NCBI RefSeq assembly: GCF_030704535.1 | Contig: NC_081821.1 | Location: forward strand, 7,083,001-7,147,000 | Length of the DNA: 64,000 nt | Origin: Vitis vinifera | Lineage: Eukaryota; Streptophyta; Magnoliopsida; Vitales; Vitaceae | Direction: 5' to 3' | In this document: piece by piece, positions 22,841 to 36,099 of the stretch | How positions within the stretch are numbered: position 1 is the first letter of the stretch | Layout: each line of letters begins with the position of its first letter | The notes under the pieces: generated by a model | The model's database searches: none | Told to the model about the DNA's origin: nothing | The model's input: the letters and a program-made list of their open reading frames with translations, nothing else | Translations under genes and position numbers: made by a program

Positions 22841-24356
22841 CTATACTTGGTCTAAGATAAGAGTGCTCAAAAATGAGACCCATTCAGATCTCACTTCATC
22901 TAACTCAGCTCGTGAATAGGTTTTTTTCCTTCAAACTAAAATATATGACAAGAGAAAATATGTTATTGTGAAACATTAAATATATGTATAAGTTCTCATG
23001 TACTTATGAAAATACATAGGCAGATAAACCTGAGATGTTAAGAGACTTCTATTTGCAATTATGTCTCGCATGTATCGCATGACAAAATATCCGCACATGA
23101 CACCATCCAACTGTTTGGGCCCCTATGAGCAAAATTATAGCAACAAAATTTCACAATCAAATATGACATCATATAAATTTGGTCAATTTTTTCATCATTC
23201 ACATTTTAAATTTAAAAAAATAATGAATGACATAATGTTAGTTTCAAGTAAAATTTGCACCTAAATTATACTCAATACATGTCTAGCATAATACCTTAAG
23301 CTCCCATGTTTACAACTTGGAGGGTTAAATTAGGTAAAATATAAGAATGTACAATAACATGTCTATGTGAAATATGGAGAAAAAAAAAATGAATAGATAA
23401 AGGTAATGATTAATTATATTTATTAAGAATAGTGATTAACTTTAAAAAAATATAATAGTTAACTTTTGTCTATGTGAGAATATCCCTTAGAAAAGATCAT
23501 GACTTTGAAGACTTCATTAAGGTAAATCAATCAAGCTTCAAGAGCAATTATCGATAATATATTTCGAAATATGTAGTATTAACCTCATTTTACATCTCAT
23601 AGATTGACATTATAGAAGAGAAATGCAATTAGTAATTATAAGGAATAAATGTTTTACATATGAACAATTTGATTGAAGATGGATAAAAGAGTAAAGAGTT
23701 TTGATTAAAGAGAGAGAGAGAGAGGTTGTGCCTTACAAGAAACATCTAAACTAAATATAGGATGTATATAAGACATACTAAGGTTAAAAGAAAGATATAA
23801 AGAACAACTCACACCTAAGTAACATGATCAAAGCAATCTAAAGGATCCCCATTGCTTCCTTACCCACACACACATCTAAATTGTTCTAAAGGATTGTAAA
23901 TGCTATGGATATAGTGATCAAAATTTAATAATTGTTCTTCCTATGACCAACATTTCAAATTGACTAATTATGTATATATTAATTTTTTTATGCTTGAATT
24001 TTCTAAGGTTTGATCTTCCACATCATAATACAATTGAAAAAAGTCTTCTAGTCATGCATTTTAATTTAACAAAAATTTTACTATTTTTCTTCTAGTTTCT
24101 ATTACTATTTCTTGAAATATTAATTGTAAAAGGTAAAAATGGATCATAAATCTTTCAATCACATGAAAAAATGGGTTTGTTCTTTTTTAGTACTACTTCA
24201 TTAATTAATAGTGGAATAATGGACATATGAGTACATTGTATTCATAGCATTTTAGATTATATTTTTGTAAGGTAGTGAAACAAACATATATGGTATCCTT
24301 CTCAACTCAAGTTAGAAATAGGAAATAATAACAAAAACAATTATAAACTAAGAAAA

Positions 24357-24398
<42 letters not shown>

Positions 24399-27264
24399 TA
24401 TATATTCATGTGAGAGAAAGCCATATAGAATCTTTACATTTCAAAAATCAAGTAAATTTTCATTCAAGAAAGCAACTTAAATGTAGGTAAGTCTTTAAAA
24501 AGTTTAGGAGAAAAAAAAAATGTAACCTCAACAACCATCCACTTGAGCTCTTTTTTAGATCCTTTCTTCTTTTGAGATACAAAAATTCGAAACCCCCTAC
24601 AAAAAATAAGATTACATTAGTGTTCGTTTTGAGATATGAAAACTAAAATTATGGTAGGCTTACATGTTCACAATATCTTTTATATCTTGGTATAGCTGTT
24701 GCAATTGCGAGTCTAAATAGTAGACTATTTGTGATTTGAGGTCAATTACAGCCAAAACCCAATGAAACCTACAATATATTAACATATAATTTAGATAAAT
24801 AGCATTTATAAGGCTAAGAAATTAAAAACAATTATGATTAACAACTTACCTTGGGTTATATGGAAGAAAAACCAAGTCTGCCAATTTAGAGTCAATTAGG
24901 CGATCAGCAATGAACCTTGCTCTTTTTTCAATTTGTGGGGCTATTGTTCCAGCCTTGGACACCATTCCTGGATGAATAAATATAATTTTCTCCTGTAGTG
25001 TCTCATCCAGATGTTCATGCAACCGCCTAATGAAATATCACCCAATTTAGAATTACTTAACAAAAAAAAAAAAAAACAGCTTCTAACTTATTTATATCAT
25101 GAATGTAACATAAAGATTTACAACAAAATCTCACCAAATATAGAAACATATGCAATTCATAGTCAACTCTTTTGCAGAAATTACATCATTCATTTCACTT
25201 GTCAAGAGGAAAGTTTGAAATTTCATCCCAAAAACATTGATTGGAAAGTCAACTTTGGGTGCCGGTTTACCCTCCAACATTGCTGAAACTGTTTTAGAAA
25301 ACAGTTGTACATCTCTAGGATTCTCATATTTGATTTTCTTTGGGGATGCTTGTATCTTCTTCATTTTATTCTTCCTCTTGCCAACCTCCTAAACACATAA
25401 ATAGATGCATGACATTAAAATGAAAAATAAAGAAACCAAGAGTGTAGGAAAATATAACTCAACTTTGAAAGTTTGGGTATAACGTTATTCACCTCATCAT
25501 CATCATTTATCACAAATGCAATAGGCCACAAAACCTCATATCCAACACCCTCCCTTATTGTCCTAATGTTTTCAGAAAGTGGGAATGGAAGAAGTGCATT
25601 AGGTTGAAGAGGGTAAAGGATGACCACTAATATATCAGCACCATCAATGGAAATCTGTGAATCTCGTAAATAAGTTCCATATGCAACAATGTTATCTTCA
25701 GTTTCAAGAGCTAATTTGCATTTATAAACCTGTAAAAACATATTTTGTAATCCTTAGTCTTTCATTATAGTTATTTTATATATTGTTTTTATAAATTTAA
25801 CTTAGAAAAAGGCATATATACCTGAGTTAGTGGAGAAGCTTTTCGAGTCCCTTGTGCTGATAGGTTCTCCACATGAGCACTATCATGAGTCTTCCCTCCT
25901 ATTTCTTCATGTTGCAACAATTGTTTCCTTATGTTTGTGCTGCTCACTTCAGAGCGGGGTGTGAGGGGTTCTTTTTTTCCAGCTTTCAAAGCAATGATCT
26001 CCTCTTCCAAGCTCTTGACTTTCTCCATTAACATCCTTTGACATTCCTCCTCTTCAAGAGTTTTTGTGGGTTTTGGTGTGTTGAAGAATTGTTTGGGTTT
26101 TTTTTTTCCACCTTTTCCTCTAACCCGTCCAGGATGCTCTAATGTACCCAATGCTAAAGTGAGGATATCCTTTTGGCCAACACATGTGATCTTCCCTTCC
26201 TCAACAGCCTTTGTCAACTCATCCTCCAAAAAAATATGAGATACTTCAAAAGTCATATTAAATAAATAAAAAAAACAAATGAAATTGACTAAAACTAAGT
26301 ATAGGTTTGACAACTTACAATCTTTTCCACTACAGGCCTCGTAACTTCATCATATTCACCTTTTTTGAATCTTGCTAGCTTCCACAAGACCCATCTATCA
26401 ATAGGTTTCCTCGAACCTGTCTTTTGCATCTATCAAAAAACAAAAAAGTGAAGTAATTAAACTTTACAAAAGTAAATATCCAACAAAATAAAATATACTA
26501 ATTCAACTTACCAATTCTTCTTGAAGTCCTGCATATCCTTTCCTACTCACTCGATGAATATAAACGTATTTTGCCCTCCTTTCTTTTCCTTTTTTTGATT
26601 TAACTTGAAACTCTTTTGACAACCTATTAGCCACTAACTTTCTCCAGTCTTCAATTGGAATGTAATTATATTCAGTTGGTGGCTGCAAAAGATACTCGGG
26701 CTTATCCTTATAAGGTAGGATATACTCTTTTGTCAATCTGTGCCTGAATGACCTAAAGCTAGTCCCAATGGATGATATGACGTTGTTTTTGCTATTCTCA
26801 TCAACCAAGAATGCACCCTAAAATATAAGATCTTGATTATTTACACAAAATAAAAGAAAATAATTTCATTAGATTACTACATACTTGATAAAAAATTGAT
26901 TATTTAATAATCATGTCAGTCTACACAAAATATAGAAAAATAATTTCAATAGATTTCTATATGCCTTAACGCAATCCCATAATTTCTCCTTCAATTCCAC
27001 AGGCACTACTCTCCATTCAGTATGATAAACTGGCACCATGGTTCGTGCTAACACACCCATGTATGATACAAGCTGTACATATCCCTCACCCACTCCCTCA
27101 CCATCATCATTATATTGAATGTCAATTTTCAGTCCTTCACTTCTCTTTTTAGCAATTTCAGGTTTTAAAGTTGGGCCTCTTAACCTTTTTGGTGAGGTAA
27201 TCTTCTGTTTTCCTTCCTTTTCATCCATCTACATGACAATCAAAAGAATATGATTAATCTCATA

Positions 27265-27298
<34 letters not shown>

Positions 27299-27367
27299 CT
27301 TACATTCAAAAGTAAAACATGATATTTTAATAGTTACCTGCTTTTTATCTCTTATTGGTGGAGCCAT
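22841..27367 (-). CDS. CACTA second gene: En/Spm (Ptta-type) domain plus Ulp1-like C48 protease
   Basis: I can join eleven exons in consistent phase on the minus strand: 27367-27338, 27228-26971, 26817-26512, 26429-26319, 26223-25822, 25729-25493, 25388-25135, 25026-24850, 24768-24664, 24596-24527 and 23122-23030, all with GT-AG borders. This is 681 codons starting MAPPIRDKKQ. Exons 2-4 form the plant En/Spm (Ptta) domain (VPVELKEKLWDC, SFRSFRHRLTKEYI, RRAKYVYIHRVSRKGYAGL, RKPIDRWVLWKLARF). Exon 5 has a charged coiled-coil-like stretch. Exons 8-11 form a Ulp1/SENP cysteine protease fold: catalytic His in RFHWVLAVIDLKSQ, Asp in YYLDS, and Cys in VMCGYFVMRYMRDI (codon 23,093-23,095). Such enzymes cleave SUMO from proteins in the nucleus. 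The expected tail (YSRAELDEVRSEWVSFLS, stop TAG 22,841-22,843) is offset by one base from the nearest acceptor, suggesting a small indel in a run of seven A. Confidence 0.85.
24361..24397. repeat. (AT)n microsatellite
   Basis: About 18 AT units in an intron of the Ulp1-like gene. Other simple repeats in the element are (AT)n at about 19,712-19,735 and 27,276-27,297 and (AC)n at about 27,650-27,671. Confidence 0.9.
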
Positions 27368-28830
27368 CCGTAAAAATGTAGCACTTTTCTCCCAAGTTCC
27401 CAAATAATTCAGAATTAGGCAATAATAAACAACACTTGAAAATGTATCTCAACTAAATCTAAAGAAATTAGTTACGAAATGATTTCATAAGTATGAATAA
27501 ATAATTGTTGTACAAACTTTGCAATACATGAAAATTAATCTTAAATGTTGATTATGAAATATGCATAAAATTAATAGGCTAATCTATTGCTAAACCTCAA
27601 CAACAACATATCATCAAGTTTAAAGAAAATTACCATGACTTATCTTATAAACACACACACACACACACACATTCTACCATTATAGCTTAGTTAAATTACA
27701 TCTATTTTAGTCACTACTGTTATAAGGTCCTAATTGGAATGCATGTTTCTAGTTAGGATGCAATACTCATAAAATGAAGCTTAAGAGTGTGGGTTGAGGA
27801 TGCATTGCAAGGTGTTTGATTTTCCTACTATTAAGCATATAAGTATTAATCATATGTAATGAGATGTGGTTGCCTTAACTTTAATGATTCTAGGATACAT
27901 GGCTTCACTTACACAATATTGAGGATGGAGTAATGTCACTAATAGTTAACAATAACAAACCAAAGACTACATTCGTTGAAGTAAAATAAATTGAAGAAGA
28001 TTTTCTCTAAATTCACATAAAGTCAAAAATCCACCAAATTCACATTAATGAAACTTTATTTGAATTTTTTAAAACTAATGTTATTCAATTACACAAAAAT
28101 TGCAACTTGATCAATTATCTCTCAAAAGTTTTGTTCTCTAGCATAAACAAGTGACCTAAAACAAAGGAAGGAGCAAGAAAATAAAATTTATGGTATTCAT
28201 ACACCGTTTCAGTTGGAAATAAGAATATTCAACTATCAATTAAAACATATTTTTCCATTGTTAGATGACTCCTAACGAAGATCAACTTCATATAATGTAG
28301 GTTGTTATTATGTTTATAGTTAATTCATATATGTTATTTATTAATGTTTCAAACCGGTTCATTATGGGTTGGTGGATTCAATCTATCTTCCCATAAAACC
28401 TTTTGCTTTGTTTTGCATAGTACGTAGTTTAACACTTTGATTTAAAGTTTTTAATTCAAATCTATAGAAACCTTCAATGCAATTACCCCTTAAATTATTT
28501 AAAAGTTGAATCAATATGAAATAAGTGTGAGTAATGGCTTTATCTTGTCTAATCTTAAATTAAACATACAATATCAACATATAAGCAACATTTATTTAAC
28601 TACATATCAATTAAGCTCAAATGAAAGTTCAAACTATTCAAAATATATAAATATGATGCTAACTGCATTTATTTAGAATAGCTTAGCAAGTATATAATAA
28701 TAAAAATATATTTGACAAGAATAAAATAAAAACATAACATTGTTGAGCATCATATTGTATATTAACAATAACTCAAAAATCACATAATACACTTAGTAAT
28801 CACAATCACAACCAAAAAAAAGTATTAAGC
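27368..28830. other. Spacer between the two CACTA genes
   Basis: No gene seen. It is AT-rich. On the minus strand it is downstream of TNP2 and upstream of the ATG of the Ulp1-like gene at 27,367, so it should hold that gene's promoter. Confidence 0.5.
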
Positions 28831-31800
28831 TTAATTTTCAATCCAAATCCCCTCACAATCAGTACGCATACAAATTTCATCATAATCTTCAACTTCATCA
28901 AAAGACTTAATATTAGGCATCTCATTCGCAAATGGGTGATGCTCCATACAATTGTCGGCTATGTTGTCATCACCTTCTATGTCAAACAACTCCATTTTTG
29001 GCCTTGATAATACAATAGACCATCTTGGATCAACTTGATCTTCTACATAAAAAACTTGTTGGGCTTGCGTTGCCAAAATGAAAGGATCTGATTTATGTCC
29101 TATCTTGCTCAAATCAACTAATGTAAAACCAAGCTCATCAACTTTGACACCATTCTTGCTATCAACCCAATAACACTTAAAAACACAAATGTTAAACATG
29201 TTATAATCAAGGTCCCAAATCTCTGTGATAATCCCATAAAAACACGTCACCAAGCACAGGATTCTTATCTTTGGAACTTGCAATTTGCATGGTCGATGCC
29301 ACAATACTAACACCACTATTTTGGTTGACTCGTGCCTCATCACGGTTCTTGATGTGGTAACGACAACCATGAATGATATATCCAGGGTACGTAAGAACTT
29401 GTTGTCTTGGTCCTTGTGCAAGCCACTTAAGTTCCTTTTCAATAGGTTCTTTCTTGCTTATGTCATCTGAAACCTGTAAGGTTCATTGATGATATGTAAG
29501 TTAATGTAATTTAAATTTTGTAAGCATTAAATTTTAAGGGGAGCATGAATAGTTTCATACCTTTTTTCTAAGCCAATGACTAAATGTGCGCACATGTTCA
29601 TCCTCTAGCCACTTCACTCTTTTTGATTGACGAGGATATTTTGTCTTCAAATATTTCATATGTTCACTATCAAGCAAAAATAGGCAAGTCATGGTTTGTA
29701 TAAACATTAGTTAGAGTTTTAAAATCATATATTCATATATATGACACTTACTCAATAAACGGTTATACAATGGTTGTATTTTGTAGAACATAATGATGTG
29801 CTTGCTCCACCAATTTATAATCATGAATAGTTATTGCACGACCACCAAGTAATGGTTTCCCACATTTCCATTCATCTTTCATACTAGAAGGAATTCCAAT
29901 TGCATCCATGCCCGATAAATACTCTGTACAAAACTCTAAGGCTTCCTCAGCGATATAGCACTCAGCAATACACCCTTCTGGACGATTATGATTTCGAACA
30001 TAACCCTTCAGGACTTTCATGTACCTTTCAAATGGGTACATCCATCTCATATACACTGGTCCACATAATCTAACCTCTCTTACCAAATGCACTGTTAAAT
30101 GAAGCATGATGTCAAAGATGGAAGGTGGAAAATACTTCTCTAGCAAGCACAAAATCACCACTATGTCCTGTTGTAAATCATTCAATCTTGACACATCCAC
30201 CACTTTTGCACAAAGTGCATTAAAGAAAAAACACAATCTTGTAATGGCATATCTGACATGCTTAGGCAACACAGATCTTATTGCTACTGGTAGTAGTTGT
30301 TGCATAAGTGCATGATAATCATGGGACTTAAGACCATTAAGCTTTAGCTCTTCCATGGACACAAGGTTTCTAAAGTTTGAACAATAACCTTCAGGAACCT
30401 TTAAATCAGCCAAAGTCTGCAATACTATTTTTTTTTCCTTTCTACTTAGAGTATAACATGCAGGGGGAAGATAAGTTCGCTTCAACCCAAAGGTTGGTGC
30501 TAAGCCAGGCCTTAAGCCCATTTCGAGAAGATCAAGTCGAGACTTTACTCCATCCTTTGTTTTACCTGGAATGTTAAGCACGGTTCCGATGATGCTCTCG
30601 CAAACATTCTTCTCTATATGCATGACATCCAAGTTGTGTCGGATATAAAAATATTTCCAGTATTCAAGTTCAAAAAATATAGACTTCTTTTTCCAGCAAC
30701 TTGTAGGATTAGCAAAGGATTCACATTGTTTAACCTTCTTTTTCTTTCCCCATGAGTTATGAATCATATCAACTTTTGTAAATATTTCCTCTCCGGTAAG
30801 TTCTTTTGGAGGTAACCTAAACTCTTGTTCACCATTAAATGCCTTTTTTTGCTTTCTAAATGGATGATTGCATGGAAGAAACCTTCTATGGCCGGTATAT
30901 GAGTTCTTATTCCCATGTTTTAGCCAATGTGAATTTGTTTCTTCACCACATATTGGACAAGCATGATATCCCTTAACAGTGCAACCAGACAAGTTCCCAT
31001 ATGCAGGGAAATCATTAATCGTCCATAACAAAATAGCCTTTAATGTGAAGAACTCTCGTTGATGTGCATCATAGGCTTTCACCCCTACCTCCCACAATGC
31101 TTTCAAATCATCGACTAATGGTGCCAAATAAACATCAATATCCTTACCAGGCTGTCGTGGTCCTGATATTAGCAAAGATAACATCATGAATTTCCTCTTC
31201 ATACATAACCAAGGGGGAAGGTTGTAAGTTATTGTGAGAACAGGCCAACAACTATACCTACTGGTCATGGAGCTATGAGGATTGATACCATCTGCTGAAA
31301 TAGCAAGTCTAAGGTTCCTACAATCTGAAGCAAATTCAGGCCACATTTGGTTCACTAGTTGCCATGTTGGGGAATCCACTGGGTGTCGAAGCTTACCATC
31401 ATTTTCTCTACCTTTTGCATGCCATTTTAGGTCTTTGGCTATTTTGGGAGATTGAAACATCCTCTTAAACCTAGGGATGGGTGGGAAATACCACAACACT
31501 TTTGCAGGAATCCTCTTAGTGTTTCTTGCCCCAACTTTGTTTACCTTCCACCTTGACGTTCCACAAGTAGGACATAAAGATGCATCATTTAACTCATTCC
31601 TGTATAGTATGCAATCATTTGGGCATGCATGTATCTTTTTGTATTCCATCCCTAATGCATTCAATGTTTTCTTTGCCTCATACATGGATAAGGGCATCTC
31701 ATTGTTGACCGGTAGCATATCCCCTAATATTTGGAGTAAATCTGAAAAACTTTTATCTGACCACCCATACCGTGCCTTCACATTGTACAATTTAACTAAT

Positions 31801-32231
31801 GCAGAAAGCTTTGTGAACTTTATACAACCAGGATACAAAGGTTTTTCAGCATCTTCAAGCAATTTTTTAAATGACATTGGGTCAGTCATGAACTCATCAT
31901 CTATAACATGAACCATTTGTACTGTACTAGCAACGTCACCACAATCCATCGTGTCATAACATTGTGTCATTTCAGTTGGTTGTCTACTAGTAGGACCTGC
32001 TTCTCCATGCCAATACCATGTATGATAACTTTGGTCAATACCATTGAAAAACCTATGTTCCCGAATCTTGTTAGGTGTATGATGTATTAAGTTTCCACAT
32101 CGCATACAAGGACAACGAATTCCACTTTGATTCGGACAATGTTCTAATGCAAAATTAATGAAGTACTCAACTCCTCCCTCATACTCCCGTGACATTCTAT
32201 CTTTAGACATCTAACTTCGATCCATTCTATG
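28831..32231 (-). pseudogene. TNP2-type CACTA transposase, nearly complete
   Basis: Exons on the minus strand are 32231-29752, 29666-29561 and 29473-28831, with GT-AG borders. The order of parts is a transposase-associated zinc-finger-like domain (CPCMRCGN, residues about 10-70), then the Transposase_21 catalytic core with acidic residues in SADGINPHSS (about 308), DIDVYLAPLVDDL and DVMHIEKNVCES (about 530). A DUF4218 region follows (YFPPSIFDIMLHLTVHL, MRWMYPFERYMKVLKG), then a C-terminal DUF4216 region (WDLDYNMFNICVFKCYWVD). The core is open for 815 codons from the ATG at 32,210. Three lesions are visible. TAG stands for an expected Trp just before that ATG (MDRS-stop-MSKDRM). TAA at 29,763-29,765 replaces an expected Gln (TTIV-stop-PFID). 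One extra base lies in an A run at 29,238-29,242. The protein would nick and move CACTA ends in the nucleus. It is probably inactive now, or supplies only a truncated core. Confidence 0.88.
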
Positions 32232-34440
32232 ATTGAAATACACAATGAATTAATCATGAGGAATTTTAACATTAGTGTTGTGTCATATATCAAAAGGATT
32301 CATCATGTAATATAGCCATGTTGTCTACAAGTATATCAAAGTGAGATAGTTAATTATAAAAATTGTCATATTCAATTCATGTCATTGTAGGTAATGCCAC
32401 AAATTATCCATTTAAAATTCCTATTAGTTCATGATATTTCATCATATTAAATACATTTAATTTCATTAGGTATTGAACCAAAGTAAAAAATGTGGTTCTC
32501 TTATAGAATTATGATCCTATCTAGTTTATGCACTACCATACAAATGAGAAATAAATATATGTTACACTTTTTCAAGTCTTTATTCAATAGCGAATCGTCG
32601 AAGATCATTTATTATGCATATTTCTGTAAAATTAAAATAAATTTATATATCAAAATATTAAACCAAGAAACATAATTAACTCTCATGATTCTATCTTGTT
32701 AAACTAAAATCAACTTAAACTACATGTCTTATGCATTCTAACATCTCCAACTTCCTAGTTTAGGTGGTGGTTCCTATCCCATATAGGAAAACATAATCCC
32801 TACATGTCAACTACTATTATGTTTCGTTTCATTTTAGAAAAATTTCGACAGCATTTCCCTATAGTTCTCCAAGTACACAAAATGGAGAAGGCATATTATT
32901 CAGCCTTGTCCAAATATGCACCTAGAGAACAAAAGGAACGAATGTCGAAATTTCTAAAAAATGAATGAAGCATAAGAGCGTAACTTCAAAGATATTATGT
33001 TTTCCTTATATTGTCCAATTGGACAATTCAAGCATCATTTGTAGAAAAAAAAGTCTCATTCACATGCTAGACTAAGTTAGAAGTTGTCAACTTCAAACTA
33101 GTTCATCAATGAACCATTTGCATTCTTTGACAACTTAAATGTCCTTAGCATGTAATAAGAGAAATTTTTGTCATACAAGGATGCTAGAACGGGAAGTCTA
33201 ATGTTTCATGCATGAACTTATTTAAATTCTATCTAAGTATCCTTAACACATTAAAATGAAATACATTTAATTCCTTTAACATATTTGTTATTTGCCTAGT
33301 AGCGGAAAAAAGAAATATATTTACTTGAAAACTCATGAGTAGAGAAATTTAATTACACTTGGCCACAAACAAACAAAAGTTAATACTCAAAATATAAAGT
33401 CATCAACGTCACATTCAATGGAATCAAATTAAATCAAAAGTAAACCCACCCACTAGACCAAATCTACTAACCATCAAATAACTCAACTACAAGTTTGATT
33501 ATATATGTTCAATTTCCTTAAAAAAAAAATGAAGTATTGACAAGTTAGAGTTTCATGGGAAAGTATAGAGAGAGAGAAACAGGAGAGAGTAAAGAATTAC
33601 CTTAACAAGACTTGTCCCTTGAAATTGTCCTCTAGTGATTGAGAAATTAAAAAACTAACCCATGATTAGGAGGACCTGCATTTTTGGTACAAGGATATGA
33701 GCTTTTAAACAACAAATAGAACATCAATATCCATTAAAACTCTTAGTTCTTTTTCCCCTTGTTTGTTTCCTTTTTTCTTATCCAGGTTTCATGTTTCTTG
33801 TTTTACTTTTTGGATAAAAAGATAGGATCATCATTACGTACCCATGCAGTTTGAGAAAGCTTTGCTTATTTCTACAATGGGTTGGTAATTGTGGACCATT
33901 ATTACATAGCAATAAAATATTTTCTAATGAATTTTGTAATAAATAAATTAGAATTATAAAATATCCATTTTTAATTTATTTATGATATTTATTTTATAAT
34001 ATTTTTCTTTCAATAATTTTAGAATTTTCATATTTAATGTTTATCTTTTTCATATAAACAATTTTTTATTAATAAATAATTTTACCATAAAATTTGTCAT
34101 GTTTTTTAATAAATTGTTTATCATTGCTTTCATAATAATTATAAATAAAATACTATTTCAGAGAGAAATATCATTGATCAGCCGGCTCCAACACAAAATT
34201 CGTAACCAATTATTGGTCCACAGAAATTTTGGTAAATTTTCCAAAATCTATCTGATATTTCGATATTAATCGGTATTTTTATCGATTTTTCGGAAAATTT
34301 ACCGATATTTCGGAAAATTTACCGATATTTCCTACTAGTCCAAGCCACGCACAGGATACAAAATCTGTCTGTTTTTTTTTTAAAAAAAAAAAAAAAAGAC
34401 ATAACATGCTATTCAATAATATGACCATGATTTGCAGGTA
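32232..34440. other. TNP2 upstream region
   Basis: No coding gene. The acceptor TTTCAATCATAG just before 32,231 implies a 5' untranslated exon further right. A candidate is about 33,602-33,700 (minus strand, ending AAG before GTAATTC). At 34,255-34,340 there are short direct repeats of CGGAAAATTTACCGATATTT. Confidence 0.4.
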
Positions 34441-34930
34441 AATGTTGAGTTTTTTAGCCTGCCTAAAAAATCGTGGAGTTAGGGTTCATAATATTTAAAT
34501 CCAATGACACAAAAGCTAAGAGACCCTTACAACACATCCAGAAACCACACAAAGCAAAGAAAAAAGCATTTTTTTTTTTTTTATGGTTTTCCATGGGGGT
34601 TTTGCATGGATTGTCTCCGAAATCAACAAAGGAAGGATCTTCCTGGAAATGGAATGGGTGATGGATTTTCATGAGAATCAAATGGAGATTGCAATAATAA
34701 TAATAGTAATAATAAACTTATTAGAATAGTACCTGCGTTGAATGAGAGTGGCAGAGGAAACAATGGCCTTTTTGGGGATTCTCTCTTGTGGAAGGCAACT
34801 TCAATGAGAGTGGCAGAGGAAACAATGGCCTTTTTAGGGATTCTCTCTTGTGGAAGGCAACTTCAAAAATGGCTTATTCATGGCCGAGTCAAAGGAAGTG
34901 GGTGCCTTTTTTATTTTTAGATTTAGTACA
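34440..34930 (-). pseudogene. Unidentified gene-like fragment with 62 bp tandem duplication
   Basis: The composition is richer in GC than the neighbours. On the minus strand it reads KRESPKKAIVSSATLI twice, because a 62 bp unit (34,741-34,802) is repeated in tandem at 34,803-34,864 with one mismatch. The frame then reaches a GTAC donor-like site near 34,733. No family recognised. It lies inside the CACTA element and is probably another captured exon. Confidence 0.4.
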
Positions 34931-35789
34931 AAAAAAAAAAAACAATGAAACAAATTATGAGAAATTTCGCTTGATGAAATCAGCAATTTTGCTTTCTAAA
35001 GGCCATATTTTAGAAATTAAAATTAATTTCATAAGATAATTTATTAATAATTTTAATAAATCTCAAATGAAATATTTGATATAAATTAATTTCATTTTTC
35101 ATTTAAAATGTAATAAAACATGTTATGATAAAAGTATTTTAAAAATTTGAAAATAAATATTGTCTTCAACAAAATAGGCTCCCTTCATCTAACAATATGA
35201 TAGAACCATATCGATCTTCTTTTTGATACTAAGTCCTATTGCAATGTCATATGTATAAATTATTTTTATTCAATAAAAACAAATATTTTTTTAACTCTAT
35301 TATAACTTTATACATTTCCAAAATGCATATTTATTATTCTTAAAATTGAAATATTAAATCTACCGATATATGTTTGTTTATCTATGTTTTTTTCTTTTTA
35401 TCACATCTATGTCAATTATACTTACAAAATAATTTCAAAATGTATATTGTTGCTTATTTTATCATTTTTACAGTTTTTTCGAGCATTCCTATGAATGTTA
35501 AATAATTTTTGCTCCATCCATATTTGTGAAAAAATATTCATTGATATTTTTTTGATATTTTCGATATATCCCTAAAATCGAAGTATCAATATATTCGTAA
35601 TTATTGGTATTTTTATTATTGATTCTAATTATATATATAAAAAACGTTTAAATATATAGCAACAACTTTTTATGGATTTTTTTCCCACTCAACACCTTTT
35701 TTATGGATTTTTTTCCCACTTTTTATTTATTTTTTTCTCCACCGATTGGGACCAATGTTCAATATTTTGACAAGCTATAAGTAGCTAAC

Positions 35790-36095
35790 AATTTAGGGAT
35801 GATGATTGGAGAGATGACATTTTCTCCACTATCCTATAGCCTATAAGTAGTCTTCCACTTCCCATCTAGCATGCAGCATTTAAGCACTTGATAGTTAGGA
35901 TGCTGATGACGTGACTCCACTACCTCCAAGGCTCTACTCTAAACTTTTCCAACATTGCCTTTACACTTGTAGGATGCTAGGATAACATGTCCAATATATT
36001 TTTCAAGAGCCTCTTTGTCATGCTTCTTGCAATTTTGGAATTGAGTAAACGTATACTCATTTAGTATCTCACTACCAAGACCACCAGTTGGAATA
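35790..36095 (-). pseudogene. Unidentified captured gene fragment
   Basis: The minus strand gives a coding-like run of about 85 codons with one internal TAG. It includes PTGGLGSEILNEYTF, HDKEALEKYIGHVILASYKC, and after the stop SRALEVVESRHQHPNYQVL and CCMLDGKWKTTYRL. The amino-acid make-up and codon use look like a real protein, unlike the AT-rich surroundings. I do not recognise the family. It may be a host gene piece or part of an older transposon protein. Confidence 0.45.
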
Positions 36096-36099
36096 ATGG

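Noticed and set aside
31477-31911. 144-codon plus-strand frame
   Set aside because: Antisense shadow of the TNP2 transposase core.
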